Part shown: positions 10,116 through 18,513 of the stretch, piece by piece
How the letters are laid out: each line of letters begins with the position of its first letter
Numbering within the stretch: the first letter of the stretch is position 1
Origin: an uncultured Treponema sp.
GTDB lineage: Bacteria; Spirochaetota; Spirochaetia; Treponematales; Treponemataceae
DNA: 64,000 bases
Assembly: GCA_934667505.1 (NCBI GenBank)
Contig: CAKULY010000008.1
Coordinates: forward strand, 16,960-80,959
Direction of reading: 5' to 3'
Made by a program: the position numbers and the translations under genes
Notes under the pieces: generated by a model
Told to the model about the DNA's origin: nothing
Database searches by the model: none
The model's input: only the letters and a program-made list of their open reading frames with translations

Positions 10116-10141
10116 AGCAGATTTCCTTAGACTTTTAGAGA

Positions 10142-11422
10142 TTAGGTTCTGTAATCTCCGTTGATTTTTACATAATCGTAAGTAAGATCGCAGCCCCAGG
10201 CTACACCCTGCGCATTGCCTTCACCGCATTGCACAAGAATTTCAACGGCTTGTTCGCTCATAATCTTTTTTGCTAAGTCTTCGTCAAATTCTTGTGGAAC
10301 TCCGTCCTTATAGACTAAAACTGAATTTTCCCCGTGGACATCAAAATTTTCGTAATCGTCAAAATACCTTTGCGCGTTGCCTTTGCTTGTAAACCAGATG
10401 CTAGTCTTTTCTGGGTTGAAAGAAACAGGGCTGTAGCCCATTGCGCACAAAAATCTTCCAAAATTTGCGTCGCTTCCGAACATTGCTGCTTTTACAAGGG
10501 AAGATGAAATAACTTGTTTTGCAAGAATTCTAGCGTCTTCCACAGTTTTCGCTCCTTTTACCGTGCACTGAACAAGCCGTGTTGCTCCTTCGCCGTCGGC
10601 AGCGATTTTCATTGCCATAATTCTGTTTACCTTATTTAAAGCGCAAAGAAATGTGTCAAAATCTTCTCCTTCCTGAGTGATTTCCTTGTTTCCTGCAAGA
10701 CCGTTTGCAAGAAGTACAAGCGTGTCGTTTGTTGAGGTGTCTCCGTCAACGCTTACACAGTTGTATGTTTCTTTTACGGAAGATTTTAACGCTTTCTTTA
10801 TCATTTCTGTGGAAATTGCGCAGTCTGTTGTTATAAAACTGAGCATAGTTCCTAGATTTATGTGAATCATGCCAGAACCTTTGCACATTGTTCCTAAATG
10901 GCAAATTTTTCCGTCAATGGAAAACTCTACAGCGCATTCCTTAAACTGTGTGTCGGTCGTCATTATGGCGATTCTTGCTTCCTTGTGATTTTCTTTTGAA
11001 AGTCCTTCTTTTAATTTTTGGATATTTGCTTCAATTTTTTCAACAGGAAGCTGCGCTCCAATTACGCCTGTCGAGCAGACAACAACGTCTTTTTCGCTGC
11101 AACCAGTTGCTTTTGCTACGGCGTTTGCCATTCTTTGCGCATTTTCTGCGCCTTTTTGACCTGTGCAGCAGTTTGCGTTTCCGCTGTTTGCTATTACGGC
11201 TTGAATTTTTCCGTTTTCAATATTCTTTTTTGTAAGTTTTACAGCTTCGGCTTGAACTTTGTTTTGTGTAAAAACTCCTGCGGCATTGCAAAGTACGTCT
11301 GAATAAATCAATGCAGTGTCGTTTGTTTTTCGGCTTTCTTTTATATGGCACAAAATTCCGTTTGCAGTGAATCCTTTTGCGGCAGTTACGCCGCCATCGA
11401 TAAATTTGATTTCAGATTGCAT
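10142..11422 (-). CDS. argJ: Glutamate N-acetyltransferase / ornithine acetyltransferase
   Basis: Recycles the acetyl group from N-acetylornithine to glutamate, giving the cyclic ornithine pathway. The 426-residue precursor self-cleaves at a conserved threonine; here the site is in [19 protein letters not shown], where most family members read ATM, so the cleavage threonine is kept but the preceding Ala is Gly. I chose the ATG at 11422, preceded by GGAG; a TTG at 11437 is also in frame. It is the first gene of argJ-argB-argD-ppaC; argC and the genes from ornithine to arginine are not in the window. Confidence 0.94.
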   Translation of the reverse strand: MQSEIKFIDGGVTAAKGFTANGILCHIKESRKTNDTALIYSDVLCNAAGVFTQNKVQAEAVKLTKKNIENGKIQAVIANSGNANCCTGQKGAENAQRMANAVAKATGCSEKDVVVCSTGVIGAQLPVEKIEANIQKLKEGLSKENHKEARIAIMTTDTQFKECAVEFSIDGKICHLGTMCKGSGMIHINLGTMLSFITTDCAISTEMIKKALKSSVKETYNCVSVDGDTSTNDTLVLLANGLAGNKEITQEGEDFDTFLCALNKVNRIMAMKIAADGEGATRLVQCTVKGAKTVEDARILAKQVISSSLVKAAMFGSDANFGRFLCAMGYSPVSFNPEKTSIWFTSKGNAQRYFDDYENFDVHGENSVLVYKDGVPQEFDEDLAKKIMSEQAVEILVQCGEGNAQGVAWGCDLTYDYVKINGDYRT

Positions 11423-11503
11423 TTTTATACACTCCAAGTGAATATTCTTGCAAAAAGTCTACCATTTTTCTTTGTTCTGTGCAAGAAAATTGAAAATCTG
11501 CTT

Positions 11504-11571
11504 AGCTTAAACTTTGAATTTTTATAAATTGTGAAAGAAAACGCTTTCAGAGAATTTACAATTTGCCGCAG
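11504..11571 (+). repeat. Left half copy of the foldback element
   Basis: AGCTTAAACTTTGAATTTTTAT, AAATTGTGAAA, AACGCTTTCAGAGAATTTAC and AATTTGCCGCAG follow the left half of the family. No right arm is present. It occupies the divergent argJ/S41-protease spacer, in the same orientation and position relative to genes as the half copy at 4615. Confidence 0.6.
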
Positions 11572-11642
11572 TGAATTTCGCCCTTATAAAAAAATCGACA
11601 CTTAGGTTTGTAAAGTTTATATTTAAAAGGTATACTAAGTTT

Positions 11643-13277
11643 ATGACAAAAAAACATATAAAAAAGCAGAATATATTTTTAAAAGTTGGCGCAATTTTTT
11701 TATTTTCTACAATTTTTTTTAGCTGCTCATCGATTTCTTTAAAGAATTCCGAAAAAGAAAAAACATCGAATCCTATTTCTTCTGAATATGTTGGCTATAA
11801 GGATGTTGATGCTTCTTTTGATGTTCCAGAAAAAAATAAGCTTATGAGTTCTGCTGACGCTCTGGAAGATTTGGACATGATTTGCTATCTGCTAAAGGCT
11901 GCCTACGCAGGTTATGATGAAGGTTGTACGCGCGGTTTTGACGAGTCTAACTTTAAAAAGGCGGTTCTTGCGCGGTTGCCATCAGATTTTTTAACAAATT
12001 CCTTTGTTTTGGAAACTAGGAATGTTCTTTTAAATTTTTTTAGCGACTCTCATCTTTCTTTTACTGGTTATAATGATTGGCAAGTGCCTGTTGCAAGACC
12101 AATGAGCCTTTATTATTCTTCTGTTTATGTAAAAAAAATTGATGATGGCTACGAAGTTTTGTATTCAGAAGAAAAAGATATTCTTCCCGGACAAAAAATT
12201 GATATTTCCGAAGAAAACTTGTTTTGCTATCCGATTTTGAACGGAACTTTCAATGAAAACTGCTATAGAATTGGAGAATTTTTTGAATCTATATATTATA
12301 TGGACGAAATGCCTAGTCGCACATTGGAAGTTTTGTTTTCTGTTGATGAAAAAATGGTTAGCGTCCCTGTAAAATATGATTATCCGCTTAATCAAATGAA
12401 CACCGTTAGAACAGGAATTGTTGAAACTGGCTCTACAGGCTATGTTTCTCTTTCTACCTTTATGCAAGAAAAAAAATCTAGTCGATATAAAATTGGAAGC
12501 GATAAAAACTTTGAAAAATGGTTTTCGGTTCCGCAAAAGTTTTTTAACAAAGAAAATCTTATAATCGATTTGCGAGGAAACGGCGGAGGTCTTGTTGAAA
12601 ATGCAATTAATTTTTTGGATTTATTATATGTGAATAAACCAGGCGCTTTCAAATGGGAAAAACGATGGCCGGAAAGCAAAAGTGTGCTTATAGAAGAAAT
12701 ATATTCTAATTTTAAAGGAATAGTTTCTGCTCCTATGATTGAAGCTAGCTTAATTTGGGAAAAAGAACTGTTTCCTATGACTAAAGAAATGAAAGAGCAC
12801 GAACTGCTATTGGAAGAATTAAAAAATTGCCAAGAAAAGCATACTTATAATTTTGTAGATATGAATGAAGATTTTGGCAATTTAAAAAAGTCTTGCATGG
12901 TGAAGGCAAATCCTTATAAAGGCAAGATTCTAATTCTTGTAGATAAAAATTCGGCTAGCGCTTCGGAATTTTTTATAGCTTATGCAAAAAAATTATTTGA
13001 CAGTCAAGTTGTAGTTTTAGGTCAAAACACCTGTGGATGCGTTTCGTATTGGGGCATTCTTTCCTTTCATCTGCCACAGTCAAAAGTAACTCTTTCACTT
13101 GCTAGCATAAACGGAAGAACTTTTTTTGATTCTTTGCCAAATTATCACGGCGAAGGAAAAGGTTTTTATCCAGATATCTGGTGCAGTTTTGAAGATTTGC
13201 TGCCTGCCATAGTCCACGAAACTAATGATAGAGAGCTTTTACAAAAGCTAAAGTATATCGGCAGGGCTTTGCAGTAA
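11643..13277 (+). CDS. S41-family (C-terminal processing type) peptidase lipoprotein
   Basis: A 544-residue protein with an N-terminal lysine-rich signal, a hydrophobic stretch and lipobox TIFFSC, so a probable lipoprotein. The C-terminal half carries the tail-specific protease fold: NLIIDLRGNGGG, then LVDKNSASASEFF with the catalytic serine near residue 437-440, and LGQNTCGCVSYWG. S41 members cleave proteins from their C-terminal side. No PDZ domain is obvious. The frame opens at 11571, but that part is repeat-element DNA; ATG 11643 begins the signal peptide. Its substrate is unknown. It is monocistronic, between the arg operon and guaA. Confidence 0.82.
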   Translation: MTKKHIKKQNIFLKVGAIFLFSTIFFSCSSISLKNSEKEKTSNPISSEYVGYKDVDASFDVPEKNKLMSSADALEDLDMICYLLKAAYAGYDEGCTRGFDESNFKKAVLARLPSDFLTNSFVLETRNVLLNFFSDSHLSFTGYNDWQVPVARPMSLYYSSVYVKKIDDGYEVLYSEEKDILPGQKIDISEENLFCYPILNGTFNENCYRIGEFFESIYYMDEMPSRTLEVLFSVDEKMVSVPVKYDYPLNQMNTVRTGIVETGSTGYVSLSTFMQEKKSSRYKIGSDKNFEKWFSVPQKFFNKENLIIDLRGNGGGLVENAINFLDLLYVNKPGAFKWEKRWPESKSVLIEEIYSNFKGIVSAPMIEASLIWEKELFPMTKEMKEHELLLEELKNCQEKHTYNFVDMNEDFGNLKKSCMVKANPYKGKILILVDKNSASASEFFIAYAKKLFDSQVVVLGQNTCGCVSYWGILSFHLPQSKVTLSLASINGRTFFDSLPNYHGEGKGFYPDIWCSFEDLLPAIVHETNDRELLQKLKYIGRALQ

Positions 13278-13281
13278 TTAG

Positions 13282-13483
13282 AGCAGAGTTCGAATTTTTA
13301 TAAATTGTGAAAAACGCTTTCAGCGACTTTCCAATTTGCTGCAGATGGTTGTGCTTGCACTTTGTTTTAATTGGTTGGGGTTGCTGTGCAACCTTGATTG
13401 TTCTTATCGCACAAAATCTTCACAAATTGTAAATTCGCTTACGCTTTTATTCTTTTTTCTAAAAACTCTAAGTTTTCTCTGCT
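13282..13483 (+). repeat. Full-length foldback element, copy A
   Basis: Ends AGCAGAG (13282-13288) and CTCTGCT (13477-13483) are inverted repeats. The inside follows the family: AAATTGTGAAAAACGCTTTC, CAATTTGCTGCAGATGGTTG, a GGTTGCTGTGCAACC hairpin at the centre, TTCTTATCGCACAAAATCTT, then CACAAATTGTAAATTCGC. It fills the space between the convergent S41 and guaA genes, where its hairpins may also terminate transcription. Confidence 0.85.
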
Positions 13484-13487
13484 TATG

Positions 13488-15368
13488 TTATTCCCAGCCA
13501 AAAGTTGCAGGAGGTTTGTTTGTAGCGTCAAAGTAAAGCGCGTCCACAAACTCTAATTCGGCGATTTTATGCACAATTTCAGAAAGCAAATCTTTTGGCA
13601 AAAAGGCAAATCGGGCAGTCATTACGTCTTCCGAGCAGACTGGGCGTAGAACAAAGCTTGCGTGATTTGCGCTTGACGCAAACGGCAAATCTATTGTCAA
13701 ATGCTGGAATATTTTGTTGTACCAGCCGCTTTTATGAAGCTCAGTTAAAACAATGTTGTCAACTTCTCTAAGCTGGTCTAGCCGCCTTTTGTCGCAGTAG
13801 CCTTCCTGAATCTTCATATCTTCAACTTTTACAAGAGGGTTTTGATACAGCTTTATGCAAGTTCTGTTTATGTATTTAGAACTGTTTGTAATTGCCGAAG
13901 AACACGATTCAATTTTTTCGCGTTTCCCTGGAAAATGGAAAAATCCGCCGCCTTCGTCTTTGAATGTAAGAACTGCCGGAAATCTGTAAGTTCTAAAATC
14001 GCCTTGAACGCCAACTGAACGGACAGGAAGGACAGAACGTTTTAGACTTTGCGTGCAGTTTGGACAAAACTGGTCGATTACAACAGAGTTCAATTCCTTT
14101 TGAGCAAGAGAAAATTCTTCGCTGTCTTTTTGCGACCAAGATTTTCCATCGCTGCAAAGAACATTTATAGAAAGACCTGGACCTGGAAACGGATGTCGCA
14201 TAACAAGCTCATCATCAAGGCCAAGCTTTTTGCCAATCATCCTGACTTCGTCTTTGTAAAGATCGCGGATAGGCTCGATTATAAGCCCTTTTTCAATAAG
14301 CGACTGGATTCCAGCAACTCGATTGTGGTGGGTTTTTATAGTTTTAGAATTTTTTGTTCCACCAGATTCAATTATGTCCGGATACAAGGTTCCCTGCGCT
14401 AAAAGCCATTTGTTTTCATCAAGGTGCTGCTTTTCAACAACTTCGTTTCGAACTGTGATAAAGTTTTCGCCAACAGCCATTCTCTTTTTTTGCGGGTCGG
14501 TAAGATTTTTTATGGCGTTTAAAAAACTTTCTTCCGCATTTTCAACAATAAAATTCGTAAATCCAAATTTTTTGTATGCAGCGGCAACGTTTGCGCTTTC
14601 GTTCTTGCGCATAAAACCGTTGTCGATGTGAAGTCCTAATACTCGTTCTTGCCCAAGAGCCTTGTTTAAAAGAGCGAATGTAATTGTTGAATCAACTCCG
14701 CCGCTTAAGAACAAAAGGACATTTTTGCCTTCCGCCTGCTTTTTTATTCCTTCAAGAATTGTGTTCAAAACCGTGTCTTGATCCCAGTTTCTTTTCATTC
14801 CGCAGAATTCTGCAAAATTTTCAAAGAGCTTGTTTCCGCAAGGAGTGTCTTTTACTTCGCAATGGAATTGCAAGCTGAATCGCTTTTTTTCAAGGTTTTG
14901 AAGAGCTGCGAATGGACAGTCTTTTGTGCTGCCAATAACTTCAAAACCGTCGCCAGGTTTTAAAACGCCGTCTTGATGGCTCATCCAGACTTGTTGAACG
15001 CTTTCAATCCCCTTGAACAGAGGACTTTGAATTTTTTCGTTTATATTTAAGGTTGCAAATCCAAATTCTCCAGTTTCAGCTTTGCCCACTTTTCCGTTGT
15101 AGCCTAAATTTACAATGTAATGACCGTAGCAAAGCCCTAGAATAGGAATATCGAGATTTAGTATTTCAGAGTTGAAATCTGGCGTGTTTTCGTCGTAAAC
15201 GCTAGCTGGCCCTCCGCTGAAAACAATCCCTTTTGCGTCTGTAAAAGTCTGCAAATCGGCTGAAGGCAAGGCGATTTCTGAATAAAATCCCAGCATACGG
15301 AACCGCTTTGCAATAAGATGCGCGTACTGACTACCAAAATCTAAAACAACAATTTTTGAACGTGCCAT
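13488..15368 (-). CDS. guaA: GMP synthase (glutamine-hydrolysing)
   Basis: Amidates XMP to GMP using glutamine and ATP. The N-terminal class I glutamine amidotransferase has C80 in LGLCYGH and the H169/E171 pair in FHCEV; the ATP-pyrophosphatase P-loop is FLSGGVDST near 221-229. At 626 residues it is about 100 longer than the usual bacterial enzyme (about 515-525); the extra length lies in the C-terminal dimerisation part, as in the longer form known from eukaryotes. The start follows GAGGAA. guaB is also in the window, but far away and on its own. Confidence 0.94.
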   Translation of the reverse strand: MARSKIVVLDFGSQYAHLIAKRFRMLGFYSEIALPSADLQTFTDAKGIVFSGGPASVYDENTPDFNSEILNLDIPILGLCYGHYIVNLGYNGKVGKAETGEFGFATLNINEKIQSPLFKGIESVQQVWMSHQDGVLKPGDGFEVIGSTKDCPFAALQNLEKKRFSLQFHCEVKDTPCGNKLFENFAEFCGMKRNWDQDTVLNTILEGIKKQAEGKNVLLFLSGGVDSTITFALLNKALGQERVLGLHIDNGFMRKNESANVAAAYKKFGFTNFIVENAEESFLNAIKNLTDPQKKRMAVGENFITVRNEVVEKQHLDENKWLLAQGTLYPDIIESGGTKNSKTIKTHHNRVAGIQSLIEKGLIIEPIRDLYKDEVRMIGKKLGLDDELVMRHPFPGPGLSINVLCSDGKSWSQKDSEEFSLAQKELNSVVIDQFCPNCTQSLKRSVLPVRSVGVQGDFRTYRFPAVLTFKDEGGGFFHFPGKREKIESCSSAITNSSKYINRTCIKLYQNPLVKVEDMKIQEGYCDKRRLDQLREVDNIVLTELHKSGWYNKIFQHLTIDLPFASSANHASFVLRPVCSEDVMTARFAFLPKDLLSEIVHKIAELEFVDALYFDATNKPPATFGWE

Positions 15369-15390
15369 ATTTCCTCACAGTTTTTTATAT

Positions 15391-15471
15391 AGCCTAAATG
15401 CCGAATTTTTCACAAAATATAAAAAAAACGCTTACGCTTTTATTCTTTTTCAAAAATTCGGCATTTAGGCT
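15391..15471. repeat. 81-bp minimal foldback element with perfect 25-bp arms
   Basis: AGCCTAAATGCCGAATTTTT at the left and its exact complement at the right; including flanking bases the match is 25 bp (15386-15410 and 15452-15476). The centre keeps only AAAACGCTTACGCTTTTATTC of the family. It is flanked by ATAT on both sides (15387-15390 and 15472-15475), the 4-bp duplication pattern of other copies. Located between the guaA start and the end of the YihY-like gene. Confidence 0.85.
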
Positions 15472-15511
15472 ATATACTAGCAGAAATAAAGTTTTTTGGG
15501 AATAAAGGTTT

Positions 15512-16795
15512 TTACTTGCAAACGAAGCTGGAAAGTTTTTCAGTGTAATATGAAATCGTGCTAATAGCTTTCGCGGCTGCCTTCGGGTTTTTTTCTATAA
15601 GCTGCGAAAAAGTTTGCTTTGAAATTTTTATAAGGGAACATTTTGTGACCGCGGTGGCTTCTCCGATTCTTGTTGTGTTCATTATAAATTCCGCTTCTCC
15701 AAAACTAGAGCCTTTGTCGTGATATATTATAGTTCCGTTTTTATTCTCGCAAACAGTTCCCGAAACTACGTAATAAACTCCGTCGGTTTCGTTTCCTATT
15801 TTATAGATTGGCTGACCTTCTTCGTATGTTTCAAGGTTCTGTTTTGTCATTAGGTCGCCAGGCGTTATGAACAAAGCTCTTCTTAGAGAATCAATTATGT
15901 TTATGGAATCGTGCTTTGGCAAAAGATATACTTCGCCAATCAAAAGTGAGTCAAAAAATTGCTCCACGTAAAGCATTTGCGCAAAGAATAAAAAGATGCT
16001 AAAGAAGAACCACATTTCAAAAAGAAGAATCATAAGGTTGCTTAGGACTCCGTAGATTGTGCTGTAATTTACTCTGTTTATGGTTGCAGAAATAACAAAG
16101 ACAATCACAGAAAAAACAACTGTGCAGCTTAAGGAATATCCAATGCAGGATTTTAGTCTTGGCTTTGTTCCTGAGGCAACTTTAAAACAAGCTGTTGTAA
16201 AAATAAAAAGAATTAAATATAGCGTTATGTTTACAATATTGTTTGAAAGAGAGCTGAACAAAAGAGGAAAATCTGTTTGAAATCTATTAAAAATAGGAAG
16301 GGTAAGAATCTGCCTTGTTAAAAAAGCTGCAAAAAATACGACTGTGCAAATTATGACTAAAAGCAGCTCTCCTGCAAATGTCAATAACTGGTTTATAATG
16401 GGACGAGCCGGAGCTACGGTTTTAAAAATCGTCCTCATGCTTTGGATTATAGAAAGAAAAAGTTTTCTTGCCATCCAAATTATAAAAAATGCAAGAACAA
16501 TGTTTATTCCAGAAATTGAAGGACTTGTTGAAATGCTTTTAACAAACTCTTGCACATCAAAAAGAATTCCATATTTTGAAGTTAAGTCTGAAATCCAGTC
16601 CACAATTGAAGGCGAAACTTTTAGAAGTCCAATGCAGCTGGTAAGAATCATCATCAAAATTGGAACAAAAGAAAAGATAAATCCAAACGTGCACGAGGAA
16701 GCTGCAATTCCCAAATTGTTTTGAAAGTAAAATGTTACAGTCAGATACACAATTTGGGAGAACCTTACAAGTTTGGATTTTGAAACATCTTTCAT
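15512..16795 (-). CDS. YihY/BrkB-type membrane protein fused to a cyclic-nucleotide-binding domain
   Basis: A 427-residue protein. Residues 1 to about 290 form a polytopic membrane region with six or so helices and the look of the YihY/BrkB family (formerly misnamed ribonuclease BN), whose function is not settled. Residues about 300-425 are a cNMP-binding domain: YEEGQPIYKIGNETDGVYYVVSGTV, then SSFGEAEFIMNTTRIGEATAV, which keeps the phosphate-cassette GE and Arg. The fusion suggests a membrane function gated by a cyclic nucleotide. It starts 28 bp after asnS on the same strand and is likely co-transcribed with it; its Shine-Dalgarno is weak. Confidence 0.72.
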   Translation of the reverse strand: MKDVSKSKLVRFSQIVYLTVTFYFQNNLGIAASSCTFGFIFSFVPILMMILTSCIGLLKVSPSIVDWISDLTSKYGILFDVQEFVKSISTSPSISGINIVLAFFIIWMARKLFLSIIQSMRTIFKTVAPARPIINQLLTFAGELLLVIICTVVFFAAFLTRQILTLPIFNRFQTDFPLLFSSLSNNIVNITLYLILFIFTTACFKVASGTKPRLKSCIGYSLSCTVVFSVIVFVISATINRVNYSTIYGVLSNLMILLFEMWFFFSIFLFFAQMLYVEQFFDSLLIGEVYLLPKHDSINIIDSLRRALFITPGDLMTKQNLETYEEGQPIYKIGNETDGVYYVVSGTVCENKNGTIIYHDKGSSFGEAEFIMNTTRIGEATAVTKCSLIKISKQTFSQLIEKNPKAAAKAISTISYYTEKLSSFVCK

Positions 16796-16823
16796 AATAT
16801 CTTGCTTAGGCTTTATATCAGAA

Positions 16824-18275
16824 TTAGAAATCTGCCAATTTTGGAGCTCTAGGATATGGAATCACATCGCGAATGTTTTCCATTCCTGTTACATATCGGA
16901 TAAGCCGTTCAAATCCTAATCCAAAGCCTGAATGAGGAACGGTTCCGAATCTTCTTAAGTCTAAATACCATTCGTAGTTTGTCATATCCATTTTGCGTTC
17001 TTCGCAGGCTTTTTTTAGTTTTTCAAAGTCTTCTTCGCGTTCGCTTCCGCCAATGATTTCTCCAATTCCTGGAACAAGAACGTCAACAGCTTTTACAGTT
17101 TTGCCGTCATCGTTTAGCTTCATGTAGAACGATTTTATTTCTTTTGGATAGTTAAAAACCATTACTGGCTTCTTGAAAATTTGCTCTGTAAGATAGCGCT
17201 CGTGTTCAGTTGCAATGTCGCAGCCCCAATAAGGCTTTATTTCGAACTTGTCTGCGTGCTTTTCAAGTTCTTTTATGGCATCTGTGTAAGAGATTCTAAC
17301 GAAGTCCGCATTAGCAACGCTTTCTAGCATGGAAATTAAGCCTGGCTGAATGCGCTTGTCAAAGAATTCTAAATCGTTGCGGCATTTTGTTAAAGCCCAA
17401 TTTAAAAGATATTTTATGAACTCTTCTTGAATGTCCATGTCGTCCTCAAGATTGTAGAACGCCATTTCCGGTTCAATCATCCAGAATTCTGCAAGGTGGC
17501 GAGGCGTGTTTGAATTTTCCGCCCTGAAAGTAGGACCAAATGTGTAAACTCTGCTTAATGCAGTTGCCATCGTTTCCGCTTCAAGCTGTCCAGAAACTGT
17601 AAGATTTGCTTTTTTTCCAAAGAAGTCTTTTGAATAGTCCACAATTTTATGCGCATCTTCAATTTTCATGCCGTTTTGACCAGCTTTTACACCCATTTCT
17701 GCAATTTTTTCCATAGAAAGAGTTGTTACCTGGAACATTTCGCCGGCGCCTTCGCAGTCTGAGCAAGTGATTTCAGGCGCGTTTATATACTGAAAGCCTC
17801 TTTCCTGAAAAAAAGTGTGGATTGCATAGGCCATCTGGTTTCTTACTCGGTAAACTGCGCCGAAAGTATTCGTCCTTGCGCGAAGATGGGCATTTGCCCT
17901 TAAATATTCCATAGACATTTTGTTTTTCTGAAGAGGATATTCTTCCGGCTTGCATTGCCCCAGGCAAGTCAGTTTTTCAAGCGTTACTTCAACAGCTTGT
18001 CCGCTTGCGGGACTTTTTATGATTATTCCTTCTGCTCTTAAAGATGCTCCGGTGCTAAGTTTTTTCAGCTCTTCTTCAATCTGCGCAATATCTGCATTTT
18101 TAGAAGGCTCGTTGCGGTCAAATGTCAACTGAATATTATTAAAACAACTTCCGTCGTTTACTTGAATGAACACAAGGTTTTTAGAATCTCTTACAGTGCG
18201 AACCCAGCCGCATACCGTAACTTTTCGACCGTCTGGTTTAGAAGATAAAAGCTCTTTTATTAAAGTTGGTACCAT
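16824..18275 (-). CDS. asnS: Asparagine--tRNA ligase
   Basis: Charges tRNA-Asn; class IIb synthetase of 483 residues (usual about 465). An N-terminal OB-fold anticodon domain (VTVCGWVRTVRDSKNLVFIQV) precedes the catalytic domain with class II motif 2 around FRAENSNTPRHLAEFWMIEPE and motif 3 GFGLGFERLIRYVTG. The start has a strong GGAGG Shine-Dalgarno. The AsnRS-specific FWMIEPE and absence of an AspRS-type insertion favour AsnS over AspS. It is divergent from the histidine kinase gene. Confidence 0.95.
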   Translation of the reverse strand: MVPTLIKELLSSKPDGRKVTVCGWVRTVRDSKNLVFIQVNDGSCFNNIQLTFDRNEPSKNADIAQIEEELKKLSTGASLRAEGIIIKSPASGQAVEVTLEKLTCLGQCKPEEYPLQKNKMSMEYLRANAHLRARTNTFGAVYRVRNQMAYAIHTFFQERGFQYINAPEITCSDCEGAGEMFQVTTLSMEKIAEMGVKAGQNGMKIEDAHKIVDYSKDFFGKKANLTVSGQLEAETMATALSRVYTFGPTFRAENSNTPRHLAEFWMIEPEMAFYNLEDDMDIQEEFIKYLLNWALTKCRNDLEFFDKRIQPGLISMLESVANADFVRISYTDAIKELEKHADKFEIKPYWGCDIATEHERYLTEQIFKKPVMVFNYPKEIKSFYMKLNDDGKTVKAVDVLVPGIGEIIGGSEREEDFEKLKKACEERKMDMTNYEWYLDLRRFGTVPHSGFGLGFERLIRYVTGMENIRDVIPYPRAPKLADF

Positions 18276-18372
18276 TTTGAAAGCCTCCGCAGTACATGGT
18301 AAATTATAATTATACAGTTTACTTTTTTTGAAGCTATTTTACAACAGGACGAACGATACGAACAACACAAAT

Positions 18373-18401
18373 TTGAAAATACTTGGCTTATGATGTATAA
18401 T
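18373..18401 (+). promoter_or_regulatory. Predicted sigma-70 promoter of the hybrid histidine kinase
   Basis: TTGAAA (18373-18378), 17-bp spacer, TATAAT (18396-18401). The leader would be about 105 nt before the ATG at 18514. Confidence 0.6.
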
Positions 18402-18513
18402 TTTAACGGTTTAGGTATTGGGCTCTAAGTTGAGTTTTCTATTGGTTGCAAGTAATTGCAAGGAAAACGCTTTCTGCCTGTTAAGATTTATAAAACATAG
18501 CGAGAGTTTTATT

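Noticed and set aside
13282-13483. Foldback elements as a CRISPR array
   Set aside because: Repeats are about 200 bp, single, dispersed and in both orientations, with no regular spacers and no cas genes.
13336-13536. Open frame inside the copy A repeat
   Set aside because: The same frame type appears in copy B (29031-29324) because the repeat is open by chance; no ribosome-binding site, no conserved protein pattern, and copies C and D do not preserve it.
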